A DNA stretch of 64,000 bases from Kineosporia babensis (GTDB lineage Bacteria > Actinomycetota > Actinomycetes > Actinomycetales > Kineosporiaceae): contig NZ_JAJOMB010000020.1 in NCBI RefSeq assembly GCF_021129305.1, positions 1 to 64,000 on the forward strand, written 5' to 3'. Positions within the stretch are counted from its first letter, which is position 1; every line of letters begins with the position of its first letter. Under the pieces are notes generated by a model. The model ran no database searches. It was not told the origin of the DNA and saw nothing but the letters and a program-made list of their open reading frames with translations. This document shows positions 17,055 to 26,163 of this stretch, one piece after another. The position numbers and the translations under genes are program-made.

Positions 17055-17795
17055 GTGCCACCCCGCTGGATCGCCTGCTCGGCCCTGGTAGCGCTCCTGG
17101 TGACCGGCTGCAGCGGCGACGAGGAGACGCCGGATCGGCCGACGACTACGTACGACGCGGCCTGCACCGAGGTTCTGGTCGTGACCGTACGCGGCACCGG
17201 TGAACCGTTGGACGAGACGAACCTGCTGAGCCCGGTGGCCGCGCAGATCTCGCAGGAGCACGCGGTCCGGCATTACGACGTGCCCTACCCGGCGAACGCG
17301 CAGTCGCTGAGCACTACCCCGGGCGATGCGTACTTCGGGGAGAGCGCCGACGAGGGTGTGCGGCTGGTGGTGCAGGAGCTGAATGCGGCGGCCCGGGCCT
17401 GTCCGGATCAGCGGTCGGTGGTGATGGGGTTCTCGCAGGGGGCGCTGGTGGTGGGCGATGCGCTGATCAGCCCGTCCGAACGCGATGCCGGCCAGGAAGC
17501 CGGAGAGCTCACCCCCAAAGCAAAGGACGATGTGGTTGCGTCGGTGCTCTACGGTGACCCGCGGTTCGTGGGTAGCGAACCGTTCAATGCCGGCACGTAC
17601 GACAGCAGCCTGAACGGGATGATGACGAACCAGCGTAGGGCCGGGGCTCTGGACGAGTTCGCAGATCGGCTGCGCAGTTACTGCGTGGCGAACGACTTCG
17701 TGTGCCAGGCGGGTGGGCAGTTCGACCCGCACGTGTCCTACTTCAACAACGGGATGCGCCAGCAGGGCGCCGAATTCGCGCTCGGCAAGTTCTAG
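17055..17795 (+). CDS. cutinase-family lipoprotein esterase
   Basis: Secreted, probably lipid-anchored serine esterase of 246 residues. The signal sequence ends in the lipobox LVTGC with Cys19. The nucleophile is Ser127 in GFSQGA; an Asp occurs in LYGDPRF and a second in the [15 protein letters not shown] end, where the His completes the triad as in cutinases and Culp proteins. Substrates in this family range from cutin to acyl lipids. GTG 17055 is preferred because GGAGGG lies just upstream and the n-region is then short. The stop TAG shares a CTAG palindrome with the convergent fusion gene, so the two genes overlap by 3 nt. Confidence 0.88.
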   Translation: MPPRWIACSALVALLVTGCSGDEETPDRPTTTYDAACTEVLVVTVRGTGEPLDETNLLSPVAAQISQEHAVRHYDVPYPANAQSLSTTPGDAYFGESADEGVRLVVQELNAAARACPDQRSVVMGFSQGALVVGDALISPSERDAGQEAGELTPKAKDDVVASVLYGDPRFVGSEPFNAGTYDSSLNGMMTNQRRAGALDEFADRLRSYCVANDFVCQAGGQFDPHVSYFNNGMRQQGAEFALGKF

Positions 17796-19717
17796 CCCGG
17801 GGCCAGGACGATGCCGAAGTGCACCTCGGTCCAGTCCTGACCACTCATTTCGCGCCCGTCCGGCGTCGGATGATCAGCCGGATGCGTGACGAAGTCCTGC
17901 ACCAGCGAATCCCGGACGCCGAACACGCTGTCGCTGCCGAGAAGTTCGTCGCCCCGGACGAAGATGTGCGTGACGAGCGTGCGCAGTCCCTCGGCGGTCA
18001 CCATGAAGTGCAGGTGGGAAGCCCGCATCGGTGAGCGCCCGGTCGCGGTCAGCATGGCTCCGACCGGACCGTCGTGCGGGATCGGGTAGGGCGTGGGAGT
18101 AACGGCCCAGAAGCAGAATTCGCCCTCGGCGTCACTGAACAGGTGGGCTCGGGCGGCGGTCCGGCCGTCGTCGTACTGCACGTCGTACAAGCCGTCGTCG
18201 TCGGCCTGCCACACCTCGATCCGGGCGTTCGGCACCGGCTGCCCGTTGGTGTCGCGGACCGTGCCGGCGACCCAGCACGGCTGGCCGGGGGCATCGGCCG
18301 CGATGTTGCCGCCGAGCGGGATGCGGGGCGAGTCCTCGACGAAGAACGGGCCGAAGACGGTTGCTTCCGTGGCGTTCTCGTAGGCTTCGTGGTTGATCGT
18401 GATGGTCTGCATCGAGACGCCGAGGGTGTCGGAGAGCAGGATGAACTCCTGGCGCCGGTCGTCGGTGATGTGGCCGACGGCGGTCAGGAAGTCGATGCCC
18501 TTCTGCCATTCGGCCTCGGTGAGGCGCACCGCGCGCAGGAAGGCGTGGGTGTGCCGGACCACCTGCTGCATGAGCTCTTTCAGGCGGGGATCGGGGGTTT
18601 GATCGAAGGATGCGACCACGCGCCGCACTAGATCGGCCTCACGGTGACGCTGCCGGCTGGTTTCCGCCGGCTGGTGACCGGACCAGGCGTTGTGCAGGAG
18701 CTCTTGCAGCGCAGCGGGAGTGACCGGCGCCGGGTTGGACGGTGGCACCACGGCGCTCAGAGCCTCGACGGCTGCGGGGATCTGCTCTTCGGTCAGGCCG
18801 AAGTCACGTAGCGCGGTCGGGGCGCCGATTCGGCGCCGCAGGTCTTGCAGGCCTTCCAGCGCGGTGGTGCTGCCGAATGCCTGGGCCAGCCGGTCGGCTG
18901 CGGCGGGAGCGTGCGGGGCGTTGAGGGCGAGCACGTGCGGCAGGATCACGGCGTGCGTGGGGGCGTGGGGCAGGTCGTAGAGGCCGCCGAGCACGTGGCA
19001 GATCTTGTGGTGCAGGCCAGAACCCGCTGAGGCGAAGGCCACCGCGGACAGATACGCCCCGTACAGGGCTTGCTCGCGGCCTGCCAGATCACTGGGATTC
19101 TGGACGATCTGCGCCAGGGCTGCGCTCAGGGCCCGGATGCCTTCGGTGGCCATGGCGGCGTTGATCGCATCGGCCCGCGGCGCCCAGAGGCTGTCCACGC
19201 AATGTGCCATGGCGTTCAGGCCGGAGGCCACGCTGAGGTCCAGCGGCAGCGAAAGGGTCAGCTCGGCGTCGTAAACCACTGACCGGGGCAGCACCCAGCG
19301 GTCGGCCCCGGTGGTCTTGGACCCGCCCTCGGTCAGCCCCCAGATATCGGTTGCCTCGGAGCCGGCGTAGGTGGTCGGGACGGCAACGATCGGCAGGCTG
19401 GTGCTGAGCGCCACTGCCTTCGCCAGCCCGGTGGAGGAACCGCCGCCGACACACACCAGGGCGTCCACGCGTCCGTTGCTGGCAGTTGCTCTGGCTCTTT
19501 CGGCCACGGCGACCGGAACGTGCCTGACGACTTCGTCGAACGTCTCCACCACCGGCAGGCCCGCCGTGATCCGTTGGGCGACAGCGGCTTCGGACGCACC
19601 AGCGATGAGCATGACCCGCGTGGCCCCGAGCGAGGCGATCTCCTCGGCCACCGCCTCGGCCGCGCCGCCGGTGGCGAACCGGACCCGCTGACCGAGTGTC
19701 TCGTGGGCGAACTGCAT
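17792..19717 (-). CDS. fused maleylacetate reductase / hydroxyquinol 1,2-dioxygenase
   Basis: One frame of 641 residues encodes two consecutive enzymes of hydroxyquinol breakdown. Residues 1-350 are an iron-type alcohol dehydrogenase fold of the maleylacetate reductase branch: [31 protein letters not shown], metal-site histidines in MAHCVDSLW and [12 protein letters not shown]. From about 360 an intradiol dioxygenase follows: [37 protein letters not shown] with the Tyr ligand, [15 protein letters not shown] and ASHLHFMV with the His ligands. The dioxygenase opens hydroxyquinol to maleylacetate, which the reductase turns into 3-oxoadipate. The upstream hydroxylase stop overlaps ATG 19717 as TAATG. 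Similar fusions exist in other actinomycetes. Confidence 0.93.
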   Translation of the reverse strand: MQFAHETLGQRVRFATGGAAEAVAEEIASLGATRVMLIAGASEAAVAQRITAGLPVVETFDEVVRHVPVAVAERARATASNGRVDALVCVGGGSSTGLAKAVALSTSLPIVAVPTTYAGSEATDIWGLTEGGSKTTGADRWVLPRSVVYDAELTLSLPLDLSVASGLNAMAHCVDSLWAPRADAINAAMATEGIRALSAALAQIVQNPSDLAGREQALYGAYLSAVAFASAGSGLHHKICHVLGGLYDLPHAPTHAVILPHVLALNAPHAPAAADRLAQAFGSTTALEGLQDLRRRIGAPTALRDFGLTEEQIPAAVEALSAVVPPSNPAPVTPAALQELLHNAWSGHQPAETSRQRHREADLVRRVVASFDQTPDPRLKELMQQVVRHTHAFLRAVRLTEAEWQKGIDFLTAVGHITDDRRQEFILLSDTLGVSMQTITINHEAYENATEATVFGPFFVEDSPRIPLGGNIAADAPGQPCWVAGTVRDTNGQPVPNARIEVWQADDDGLYDVQYDDGRTAARAHLFSDAEGEFCFWAVTPTPYPIPHDGPVGAMLTATGRSPMRASHLHFMVTAEGLRTLVTHIFVRGDELLGSDSVFGVRDSLVQDFVTHPADHPTPDGREMSGQDWTEVHFGIVLAPG

Positions 19718-21510
19718 TACGAACGCCCGAGAATCCGGCTCAATGCCTCGCGCAGAGCACCTTCCGGTTCGGCCGGCATCGCGCTGACCCGCCAGCCGAT
19801 GTGCTTGTCCGGCCGCACCAGCAGCGCGCCGCTCTCCTCGATCTCCCGAAGGCGCGACCAGTCGTAGTACAGGTCGGTGACCGCCCGGCCGGGCCCGATC
19901 ACCACCGTGGCGATCTCAACGTCCAGCGCGGCCGATACCTTCGCCGCCACGTCTTCCCAGCGCTCACCAGCGATCCCCGTGATCAAGGTAAAGCATTGGT
20001 AGGAGGCCAGATCCATCATCGCCAGCCGATGCCGGCTGTCCCCGACCCAGGCGTGCGGCAGGTGCGAACCGGGCACCGTGGAGGACTGGTAGTACAGGTC
20101 GGGGTCCCGTTCCGGATCCGGCCGCCGGGAACCGTCCGGCACCACCGCGTCCGAGGTGTAGAACTGGCCCAGTTCCACACCGTGCGCGTTGAACTCGTAG
20201 TGCTTCAGCTCCATCGCCTTGACCAGCGCCGCCCGCTTGGCCAGGCCGGCCGGCGAGTTCTCCTTGCGCTCCTCGATCCGGCGGACCATCTCGGCCTCGT
20301 CCGGAGCATCGGTCAGGCCCAGCGCCACGAAGAAGTCGACGAACTCCCGGCTGGAGCGGTTGGCCCGCTGGACGATGCGCTCGGCCACCGGTGCCCGCTC
20401 GGCCGAATACGTCTCCAGCAGCGACGGTCGGGCCTGGCCCTTGAGCACGGCCGCCAGCTTCCAGGCCAGGTTGTACGAGTCCTGGACGGAGGTGTTCGAG
20501 CCCAGGCCGTTCGAGGGCGGATGCCGGTGCACCGCGTCCCCGGCGCAGAACACCCGCCCGGCCTGCAGATGCGTCGCGTACATCTCGTTGTTGCCCCACA
20601 ACGAGGTGCCGGTGATCTCCACCTCGATCTCCGGCAGTCCGAGCAGGCTGCGCACGATCTGGGTGGCGGCTTCCTCGTCCACCACCGGCGGCGGGCCGGC
20701 GATGTCGTAGCCCCAGACGATCAGCCACTCGTTCCAGGTGCGCACCATCCGGACCAGCCCGGCCCCGATGCCGCCGACGTTCGAGCCCGGCTGAATCACC
20801 CAGTACAGCACCGACGGCCGGGGTTCGCAGTAGGCGCTCAGATCGGCCTTGAAGGTGATGTTCATGGAGCCGGCAATGTCCATCGCCCCCTCGAACGGCA
20901 GGCCGATGTCGGCCGCCACCTTGGACCGTGCCCCGTCCGCGCCGATCAGGTACTTGGCCCGGATGGTGTACGGGCGCCCGGTCAGCCGGTCGAGCACCTG
21001 CACGTCGACGCCGTCCGCGTCCTGGGTGTGCGAGAGGTATTCGGTGGAGAACCGGTTCTGGGCGCCGCGTTCGGCCGCGTTGCGCACCAGGATCGGCTCG
21101 AGATAGGTCTGCGGGATGTCCACGGTCAGGCAGGGCGAGGCCAGCTGGTAGTCGGCCTCGCGAGCGGCACTGGTCCCCCAGGTCTGGATCCGGCCGATCT
21201 CCTCCCCGGCGATCGAGGTGCAGAACACCGTGTCGCCGACCAGGTGGTGCGGGGTGGCGTCGGCCAGCACCTGCTCCTCGATGCCCAGGTCCCGGAAGAT
21301 CTCCATCGCCCGCTGGTTGGTGATGTGGGCGCGCGGGGTGTTCGCGGTCCAGCGGTACTTCGTGATCATGATGGTCGGTACGCCCAGGGTGGCCAGGAAG
21401 AGCGCGGCCGAGGCGCCGGCCGGGCCGGAGCCGACGATCAGCACATCGGTCTGCACCACGGCCGTGTCCGGAAGCTCGGTCTCCGGCTGGCCGTCGTCGA
21501 ACTCGGGCAT
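19717..21510 (-). CDS. FAD-dependent aromatic hydroxylase (resorcinol-hydroxylase-like)
   Basis: Class A flavoprotein monooxygenase of 597 residues, of the phenol/2,4-dichlorophenol hydroxylase size class. It has the FAD site [21 protein letters not shown], the DG motif region [20 protein letters not shown] and the second FAD motif [19 protein letters not shown]. The C-terminal thioredoxin-like domain ends with [20 protein letters not shown]. With the fused dioxygenase-reductase directly downstream, the likely job is para-hydroxylation of resorcinol or a related phenol to hydroxyquinol. ATG 21510 has GAAGAGG 5 nt upstream. It overlaps the next gene by one base, so expression is coupled. Confidence 0.9.
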   Translation of the reverse strand: MPEFDDGQPETELPDTAVVQTDVLIVGSGPAGASAALFLATLGVPTIMITKYRWTANTPRAHITNQRAMEIFRDLGIEEQVLADATPHHLVGDTVFCTSIAGEEIGRIQTWGTSAAREADYQLASPCLTVDIPQTYLEPILVRNAAERGAQNRFSTEYLSHTQDADGVDVQVLDRLTGRPYTIRAKYLIGADGARSKVAADIGLPFEGAMDIAGSMNITFKADLSAYCEPRPSVLYWVIQPGSNVGGIGAGLVRMVRTWNEWLIVWGYDIAGPPPVVDEEAATQIVRSLLGLPEIEVEITGTSLWGNNEMYATHLQAGRVFCAGDAVHRHPPSNGLGSNTSVQDSYNLAWKLAAVLKGQARPSLLETYSAERAPVAERIVQRANRSSREFVDFFVALGLTDAPDEAEMVRRIEERKENSPAGLAKRAALVKAMELKHYEFNAHGVELGQFYTSDAVVPDGSRRPDPERDPDLYYQSSTVPGSHLPHAWVGDSRHRLAMMDLASYQCFTLITGIAGERWEDVAAKVSAALDVEIATVVIGPGRAVTDLYYDWSRLREIEESGALLVRPDKHIGWRVSAMPAEPEGALREALSRILGRS

Positions 21511-21573
21511 CGCAACCTCTTCCTTGAGCCGGTGGATCAGCTCAGGAAGTATCTCGCAGGATGAGGCTTTTGC

Positions 21574-21597
21574 CGGTTTTGGAACCGTTTAGTTATA
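21574..21597 (-). promoter_or_regulatory. promoter and inverted-repeat operator of the hydroxyquinol genes
   Basis: On the minus strand TATAAC (21597-21592) is a good -10 box overlapping the stop of the regulator gene. Just downstream, at the expected start of transcription, lies the inverted repeat CGGTT-TTGG-AACCG (21574-21587). The minus-strand core CGGTTCCA resembles a site before the regulator gene (see 22187-22203). Confidence 0.5.
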
Positions 21598-22144
21598 GAC
21601 CCTGGACGCCGAACAGGATGAGCAGTTCCACCGCACGGGCGTCGGCACTGCCCAGCCAGTGCGGCTGCCTCGTGTCGAACTGGGCCACCTCACCGGCCGC
21701 AAGCGTACGGTCGCGCTCGGCCACCACCAGCCGCAGCCGTCCGCTGAGCACGTAGAGCCATTGGACGCCCTCGTGCGTCTGCAGGTCCGGCTCCAGCGGT
21801 TCAGGCCGGGCCGGGATGATCATCTTGAACGCGTGCACACCGCCCGGGTCCCGCGACAGCGGCACCAGCGAGACGCCGAACTGCTGCACCGGCTTCAGAT
21901 GGATCCGCGGATCGCCGGTGCGGGGCGCGCCGACCAGATCGTCGAGCGGGACGTGGTAGGTGCGCGCGAGCGGGAGCAGCAGTTCCAGGGTGGCCCGGCG
22001 CTGGCCGCTTTCCAGCCGGGAGAGCGAGCTTTGCGAGATGCCGGTTCTCTGGGCGAGGTCGGCCAGGGTGATGTTGCGCTGGCGGCGCAGGGTGCGCAGG
22101 CGGGGGCCGACGGCATTGAGGACGTCTTCGGTCGCGGGATCCAC
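21593..22144 (-). CDS. XRE-type regulator with cupin sensor domain
   Basis: Regulator of 183 residues. Residues 12-70 are a Cro/C1 HTH: LRTLRRQRNITLADLAQRTG, ISQSSLSRLESGQRRATLEL. Residues about 105-180 are a cupin barrel: LQTHEGVQWLYVLSGRLRLV, VAERDRTLAAGEVAQFDTR and PHWLGSADARAVELL. Regulators of this type sense small ligands and often control a neighbouring oxidation pathway. It lies 82 nt upstream of the hydroxylase gene on the same strand, so it probably controls the hydroxyquinol operon and itself. GTG 22144 is the first codon that keeps the whole HTH; no strong ribosome site is seen. Confidence 0.88.
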   Translation of the reverse strand: MDPATEDVLNAVGPRLRTLRRQRNITLADLAQRTGISQSSLSRLESGQRRATLELLLPLARTYHVPLDDLVGAPRTGDPRIHLKPVQQFGVSLVPLSRDPGGVHAFKMIIPARPEPLEPDLQTHEGVQWLYVLSGRLRLVVAERDRTLAAGEVAQFDTRQPHWLGSADARAVELLILFGVQGL

Positions 22145-22186
22145 ACGGGTCAGCTTGCCCGGTGGTCCGGCTCGCGGGTGGAACGT

Positions 22187-22203
22187 CTTGCTGGAACGGC
22201 AAG
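22187..22203. promoter_or_regulatory. putative operator upstream of XRE-cupin gene
   Basis: CTTGC (22187-22191) and GCAAG (22199-22203) flank TGGAACG. On the minus strand the core CCGTTCCAGCAAG resembles CGGTTCCAAAACC in front of the hydroxylase gene, so both may bind the same regulator. The divergent methyltransferase gene is also nearby. Confidence 0.35.
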
Positions 22204-22266
22204 TTTTCGTGCTTCCTCCGGCCCGAGGTGGTGAGACTTCTGCATCGCCGATACGAGGAGCTCACG

Positions 22267-22878
22267 ATGAACGACACCGATCCGCTCGGTTTCTGGGACA
22301 ACCTGTACGCCGGACGGCCCGCGGTCCGTGATCCCCGGCCGAACGCCCGCCTGACCGAGATCGTTTCCGGACTGCCAATCGGAGACGCTCTTGATCTGGG
22401 TTGTGGGGCGGGTGGAGACGCGCTGTGGCTGGCCCGGCAGGGCTGGAAGGTCACCGCCACCGACATCTCGCCGGTGGCGGTGTCGCGGCTGGCGGAGCTG
22501 GCGCGGTCGCTGAATCTGCCGATCACCGCCGAGCAGCACGAACTGGGCCAGACCTTCCCCGCCGGCCGGTTCGACCTGGTCAGCGCGCACTACTTCCACA
22601 CGCCGTTCGCGCTGGACCGGGTGAAGGTGCTGCGGACCGCAGCCGAGGTGCTGAACCCGGGTGGGCATCTGCTGATCGTCGATCACGGCTCGGTGGCTCC
22701 ATGGTCCTGGGACCAGGACGCGACCATTCCCAGCGTGGCCGCGAAGGTGGCTGAACTGGCTCTGGAAGCGCCCTGGACGGTGGAACGGGCCGCTGCCCTC
22801 AACCGCCTGGCCACCGGGCCCAACGGCCAGAGCGCCGAGGTGACCGACCACGTCATCCTGATCCGCCGCGTTCGCTGA
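22267..22878 (+). CDS. class I SAM-dependent methyltransferase
   Basis: Methyltransferase of 203 residues. Motif I ALDLGCGAGGDALWLA binds S-adenosylmethionine, followed by VTATDISPVAVSRLAELA (motif II region), FDLVSAHYF (motif post-I to III) and VLNPGGHLLIVDHGS (motif IV). The fold resembles small-molecule methyltransferases of the tellurite-resistance/thiopurine type; substrate unknown. ATG 22267 is supported by GAGGAG 6 nt upstream. A DinB-like gene follows 12 nt downstream and is probably in the same operon. Confidence 0.9.
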   Translation: MNDTDPLGFWDNLYAGRPAVRDPRPNARLTEIVSGLPIGDALDLGCGAGGDALWLARQGWKVTATDISPVAVSRLAELARSLNLPITAEQHELGQTFPAGRFDLVSAHYFHTPFALDRVKVLRTAAEVLNPGGHLLIVDHGSVAPWSWDQDATIPSVAAKVAELALEAPWTVERAAALNRLATGPNGQSAEVTDHVILIRRVR

Positions 22879-22890
22879 GAGAGGTTCTGC

Positions 22891-23349
22891 ATGCCCAGGC
22901 GCCGTGACACTCCCCCGCCCCGCACCGGTTCCAGCGAACTCGAGGTGTTGCGAGGCTTTCTCGACTATCTACGTGCCTCGATCGCCGAAAAGGTAGCCGG
23001 CACGCCCGAGCCCGAGGTTCGCAGGCCCGGCGTACCGTCGGGCACGAACCTGATCGGTCTGCTCAACCACCTCACCGAGGTGGAACGAGCCACCTTCCTG
23101 CGCGCGAACGTCCCCGATTGGTCGAAAACTTTCACCACGGACGCGTCCTTGCCGGATGTGGTGGCCCGGTACCGGGAAACGGTGGCCCGGGCCAATGAGG
23201 TGCTCGACGGGTTCGACGACGCGGCGGCGGTCCTGCCGGGTGGCCCGAGCGTGCGCTGGGCCCTGACCCACCTGATCGAGGAGACCGGACGGCACGCCGG
23301 GCACGCGGACATTCTGCGCGAGCAGATCGACGGCTCGACCGGGCGCTGA
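22891..23349 (+). CDS. DinB/DUF664-type (mycothiol transferase-like) protein
   Basis: Four-helix-bundle protein of 152 residues. A His in LIGLLNHLTEVERATF and the C-terminal ETGRHAGHADILREQIDG provide the three histidines of the DinB metal site. This family includes mycothiol- and bacillithiol-dependent S-transferases, and this version (DUF664-like) is common in actinomycetes. GAGG lies 6 nt before ATG 22891. Its TGA stop directly abuts the stop of the convergent permease gene as TGATCA, with no base between the two genes. Confidence 0.85.
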   Translation: MPRRRDTPPPRTGSSELEVLRGFLDYLRASIAEKVAGTPEPEVRRPGVPSGTNLIGLLNHLTEVERATFLRANVPDWSKTFTTDASLPDVVARYRETVARANEVLDGFDDAAAVLPGGPSVRWALTHLIEETGRHAGHADILREQIDGSTGR

Positions 23350-24138
23350 TCAGCGTTCGCCGTCGAGCCGCTGGGCGATCCAGATCGGGATGACGGAGAT
23401 CAGGATCAGCACCACCGCAACCACATTCACGATCGGCGCCTGGCTGGGCCGGAACAGGTTGTTCAGGATCCAGATCGGCAGGGTCTGCACGCCGCTGCCG
23501 GCGGTGAAGGTGGTCACGATGATCTCGTCGAAGCTCAGGGCGAAGGCCAGCAGGCCCCCGGCCAGCAACGCCGAGCGCAGCTGGGGAAAGGTGACCAGCC
23601 GGAAGGTGGTCCACGGCCCGGCCCCCAGGTCGGCCGAGGCCTCTTCCAGGCTGCCGCCCAGACGCCGCAGCCGGGCCTGCACGTTGTTGAAGACCGTCAC
23701 GATGCAGAAGGTCGCATGGGCCACCACCACGGTGAGCAGACCCAGTTGCAGGCCCAGGATGCCCTTGAAGGCGTTGTTCAGGGCGATGCCGGTGACGATG
23801 CCGGGCAACGCGATCGGCAGGATGACCAGCAGGTTCACCGCGTTCTGACCGAAGAAGGCGAAGCGCTGCAGGGCCAGCGACAGCAGTGTGCCCAGGATCA
23901 GCGCGATCAGCGTGGCCAGGGCGGCCACCTGGACGCTGGTGAGCACCGCGTCGCGGGCACCGGTGTTGCTTGCGGCGCGGCGCCACCATTCCAGGGTCAG
24001 GCCGCTGGGTGGCCAGGTCATCGCCTGGTCGGTGTTGAACGAGTTGATCACCACGACCATCAGCGGCAGGTAGATGCCGGTCAGGATCAGCCCGGTCAGC
24101 CCGGCCAGGACCCGGCGGGCGGTGCGGCTGAGGGTCAT
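23350..24138 (-). CDS. ABC transporter permease, PotC-like
   Basis: Inner-membrane permease of 262 residues with six helices and the EAA loop EEASADLGAGPWTTFRLVTFP, the site that contacts the ATPase. It resembles PotC of spermidine/putrescine importers. ATG 24138 overlaps the TGA of the PotB-like gene as ATGA. It is the last gene of the operon running from the FadR-type regulator. Confidence 0.9.
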   Translation of the reverse strand: MTLSRTARRVLAGLTGLILTGIYLPLMVVVINSFNTDQAMTWPPSGLTLEWWRRAASNTGARDAVLTSVQVAALATLIALILGTLLSLALQRFAFFGQNAVNLLVILPIALPGIVTGIALNNAFKGILGLQLGLLTVVVAHATFCIVTVFNNVQARLRRLGGSLEEASADLGAGPWTTFRLVTFPQLRSALLAGGLLAFALSFDEIIVTTFTAGSGVQTLPIWILNNLFRPSQAPIVNVVAVVLILISVIPIWIAQRLDGER

Positions 24139-24998
24139 AGGTTGTCCAGAGCTCCGGTGCGGCGGACCGCAGCGAGGTAGCCGAGCATGACCACGATCGG
24201 GATCAGCGCGATCGTGGCGGCCAGCGGCAGGTTGTTGGCCGCGCCGGCGTTGACGAAGACCAGGTTGCCGAGCATCTGGCTGGTGCCGCCGACGATGTTG
24301 ACGGTGATGTAGTCGCCCAGGGTCAGGGAGAAGCTGAAGATCGAGCCGGCGATGACGGCGGGCACCAGCAGCGGGAGCACGACCCAGCGCAGCGTGTGCA
24401 CCGGGCCGCCGCCCAGGTCGCCGGAGGCCTCCAGGAGCGAGTCCGGAACCCGTTCCAGCCCGGCGAAGATCGGCAGGATCACGTACGGCAGCCAGATGTA
24501 GGCCTGGGTCATCACCACCGCGCTCAGGCCGTAGCCCGGGCTCTGCAGGCCGATCGGGGTGCCCAGCCACTCCAGCAGGCCGCCGTCGGAAAGGGTTGCC
24601 CGCCAGGCGAACGCCTTCACCAGGTAACTGGCCCACAGCGGGGTGAGCACGGCGATCAGCAGGATCCGGCGCCGCCGCGGGGTGGCGACCTTGGCCATGT
24701 AGAAGGCGATCGGCAGGGCGATCAGCACGTCGATCACGGTGACCAGGGCCGCCACCCCGACCGTGCGCAGGGTGACGGTGCGGTACAGCTCGCCGGTGAG
24801 CACGGTCTTCAGGTTCTCCAGGCTGACCGTGCGCTCCAGGTCACCGGTGAAACTGTCGACCTGCCACAGCGCGGTCACCAGCAGCGCCGCCAGGGCCACC
24901 ACGTAGACCGCGACCAGCCAGGTCAGCGGCGCGGCGATGAGCAGGCCCAGGCGCAGGGCCGGGTAACGGCCGAGCAGTGCGCCGACGCGGTGACTCAT
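24135..24998 (-). CDS. ABC transporter permease, PotB-like
   Basis: Permease of 287 residues with six or seven helices. The EAA loop is LLEASGDLGGGPVHTLRWVV, and the early periplasmic segment ERTVSLENLKTVLTGELYRT is typical of PotB/PotH. ATG 24998 overlaps the stop of the binding-protein gene as ATGA, and its own stop overlaps the next gene in the same way, so the two permeases and binding protein are translated as a coupled unit. Confidence 0.9.
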   Translation of the reverse strand: MSHRVGALLGRYPALRLGLLIAAPLTWLVAVYVVALAALLVTALWQVDSFTGDLERTVSLENLKTVLTGELYRTVTLRTVGVAALVTVIDVLIALPIAFYMAKVATPRRRRILLIAVLTPLWASYLVKAFAWRATLSDGGLLEWLGTPIGLQSPGYGLSAVVMTQAYIWLPYVILPIFAGLERVPDSLLEASGDLGGGPVHTLRWVVLPLLVPAVIAGSIFSFSLTLGDYITVNIVGGTSQMLGNLVFVNAGAANNLPLAATIALIPIVVMLGYLAAVRRTGALDNL

Positions 24999-26158
24999 CC
25001 CTTGATCTCGGTCCAGGCGGCCGTCCACTGGGCGTAGTCGGTGCATTCGACGTCCCGGCCGTCCAGGCACTCCTTGATCGGGGTGCGCCAGTACCACAGG
25101 CTCTTGGAGAACTCCTCGTCACCGGCGTGGTAGGTCTCGCAGTGCTTCGGGTCGGTGGTCTCGGCGCAGGCCGCCTCGCTGTTCGGGGCCTCGCCGAAGT
25201 ACTCGGTGGCCTGGGCGTTGGCCTTCGGGCTGACGATGTAGTCGAGCCAGGCGTAGCCGCAGTTCGGGTTCTCGGCCTGGGCCGAGAGCATCCAGGTGTC
25301 GTTCCAGGCGGTCGAGCCCTCCTCCGGCAGGACCGCCCTGATGTTGTCCTTGCCGATCGAGTTCACGATCACCTGCCAGGTGGTGCCGACCACGGTGTCG
25401 CCGGTCTCCGAGGCGGAGATCAGCTTCAGGTAGTCCGACCAGTACTCCCCCACGTACTTGCGCTGGGTCTTCAGCAACTGCACGGCCGCGTCCAGCTGCT
25501 CCTGATCCAGCGCGTACGGGTTGGTGATGCCGCTGTCCGGGTCGTGCTTCATCAGGTACAGCGCGGCGTCGGCGATGTAGATCGGCGAGTCGTAGGCGGT
25601 GACCTTGCCCTGGTACTTGGCCAGTTCGGACTCCTCGAACACCGCGCTCCACGAGGTCGGCGCCTCGGTGACCACGTCGGTGTTGTACTGCAGCAGGTTC
25701 GCGCCGTAACCGTGCGGGATACCGTAGTTCACGCCGTCCACGGTGTTCCACTCGGTGTTCTTGAGGAAGTCGAACACCTCGGCGTAGTTCGGCACCAGAT
25801 CGGTGTTCACCGCCGCCGCCTCCTTCGAGGCGATCAGCCGCAGCGACAGGTCACCGGAGGCCGCGACCACGTCGTACTCGCCGGTCTTGGCCAGGTTCAG
25901 TGCCTCGTCGGAGGTGCCGTACGTCTTGCTGGTGACCTGGCAGCCGGTCTGCTCCTCGAACGGCGTCACCCAGTCGACCTCGGGATCGTTGGTGCCGTCC
26001 TCGACGTAGCCGGGCCAGGCCAGGATCGAGACCTGCCCCTCCTTCTCCCCGAGTTCTTCGACCGCTTGCGATGTCTCGGCGCTGTCACTACCGCCCCCGC
26101 AGGCAGCCAGGGCGGTCAGTGCCACCGCGGACACCAGGGCTGTGGCCAAGCTCTTCAT
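24995..26158 (-). CDS. polyamine-type ABC transporter substrate-binding lipoprotein, PotD-like
   Basis: Extracellular lipoprotein of 387 residues: signal MKSLATALVSAVALTALAAC with the lipobox Cys followed by Gly/Ser. The mature part has ILAWPGYVEDG, FEEQTGCQVTSKTYG and DVVAASGDLSLRLIA, the PotD/PotF pattern. Substrate in these proteins is bound by acidic and aromatic residues, but the exact ligand (putrescine, spermidine, an amino acid derivative) cannot be told. ATG 26158 is used; an in-frame TTG at 26167 overlaps the ATPase gene. C-terminal cysteine pairs (CAETTDPKHCETYH, CLDGRDVECTDY) suggest disulfides. Confidence 0.9.
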   Translation of the reverse strand: MKSLATALVSAVALTALAACGGGSDSAETSQAVEELGEKEGQVSILAWPGYVEDGTNDPEVDWVTPFEEQTGCQVTSKTYGTSDEALNLAKTGEYDVVAASGDLSLRLIASKEAAAVNTDLVPNYAEVFDFLKNTEWNTVDGVNYGIPHGYGANLLQYNTDVVTEAPTSWSAVFEESELAKYQGKVTAYDSPIYIADAALYLMKHDPDSGITNPYALDQEQLDAAVQLLKTQRKYVGEYWSDYLKLISASETGDTVVGTTWQVIVNSIGKDNIRAVLPEEGSTAWNDTWMLSAQAENPNCGYAWLDYIVSPKANAQATEYFGEAPNSEAACAETTDPKHCETYHAGDEEFSKSLWYWRTPIKECLDGRDVECTDYAQWTAAWTEIKG

Positions 26159-26163
26159 GGAAC

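Noticed and set aside
15656-17197. 513-residue start of the amine oxidase at 17197
   Set aside because: The extra 95 residues look like translated antisense of the divergent lipoprotein gene start and lack any conserved feature; ATG 16912 has a promoter box.
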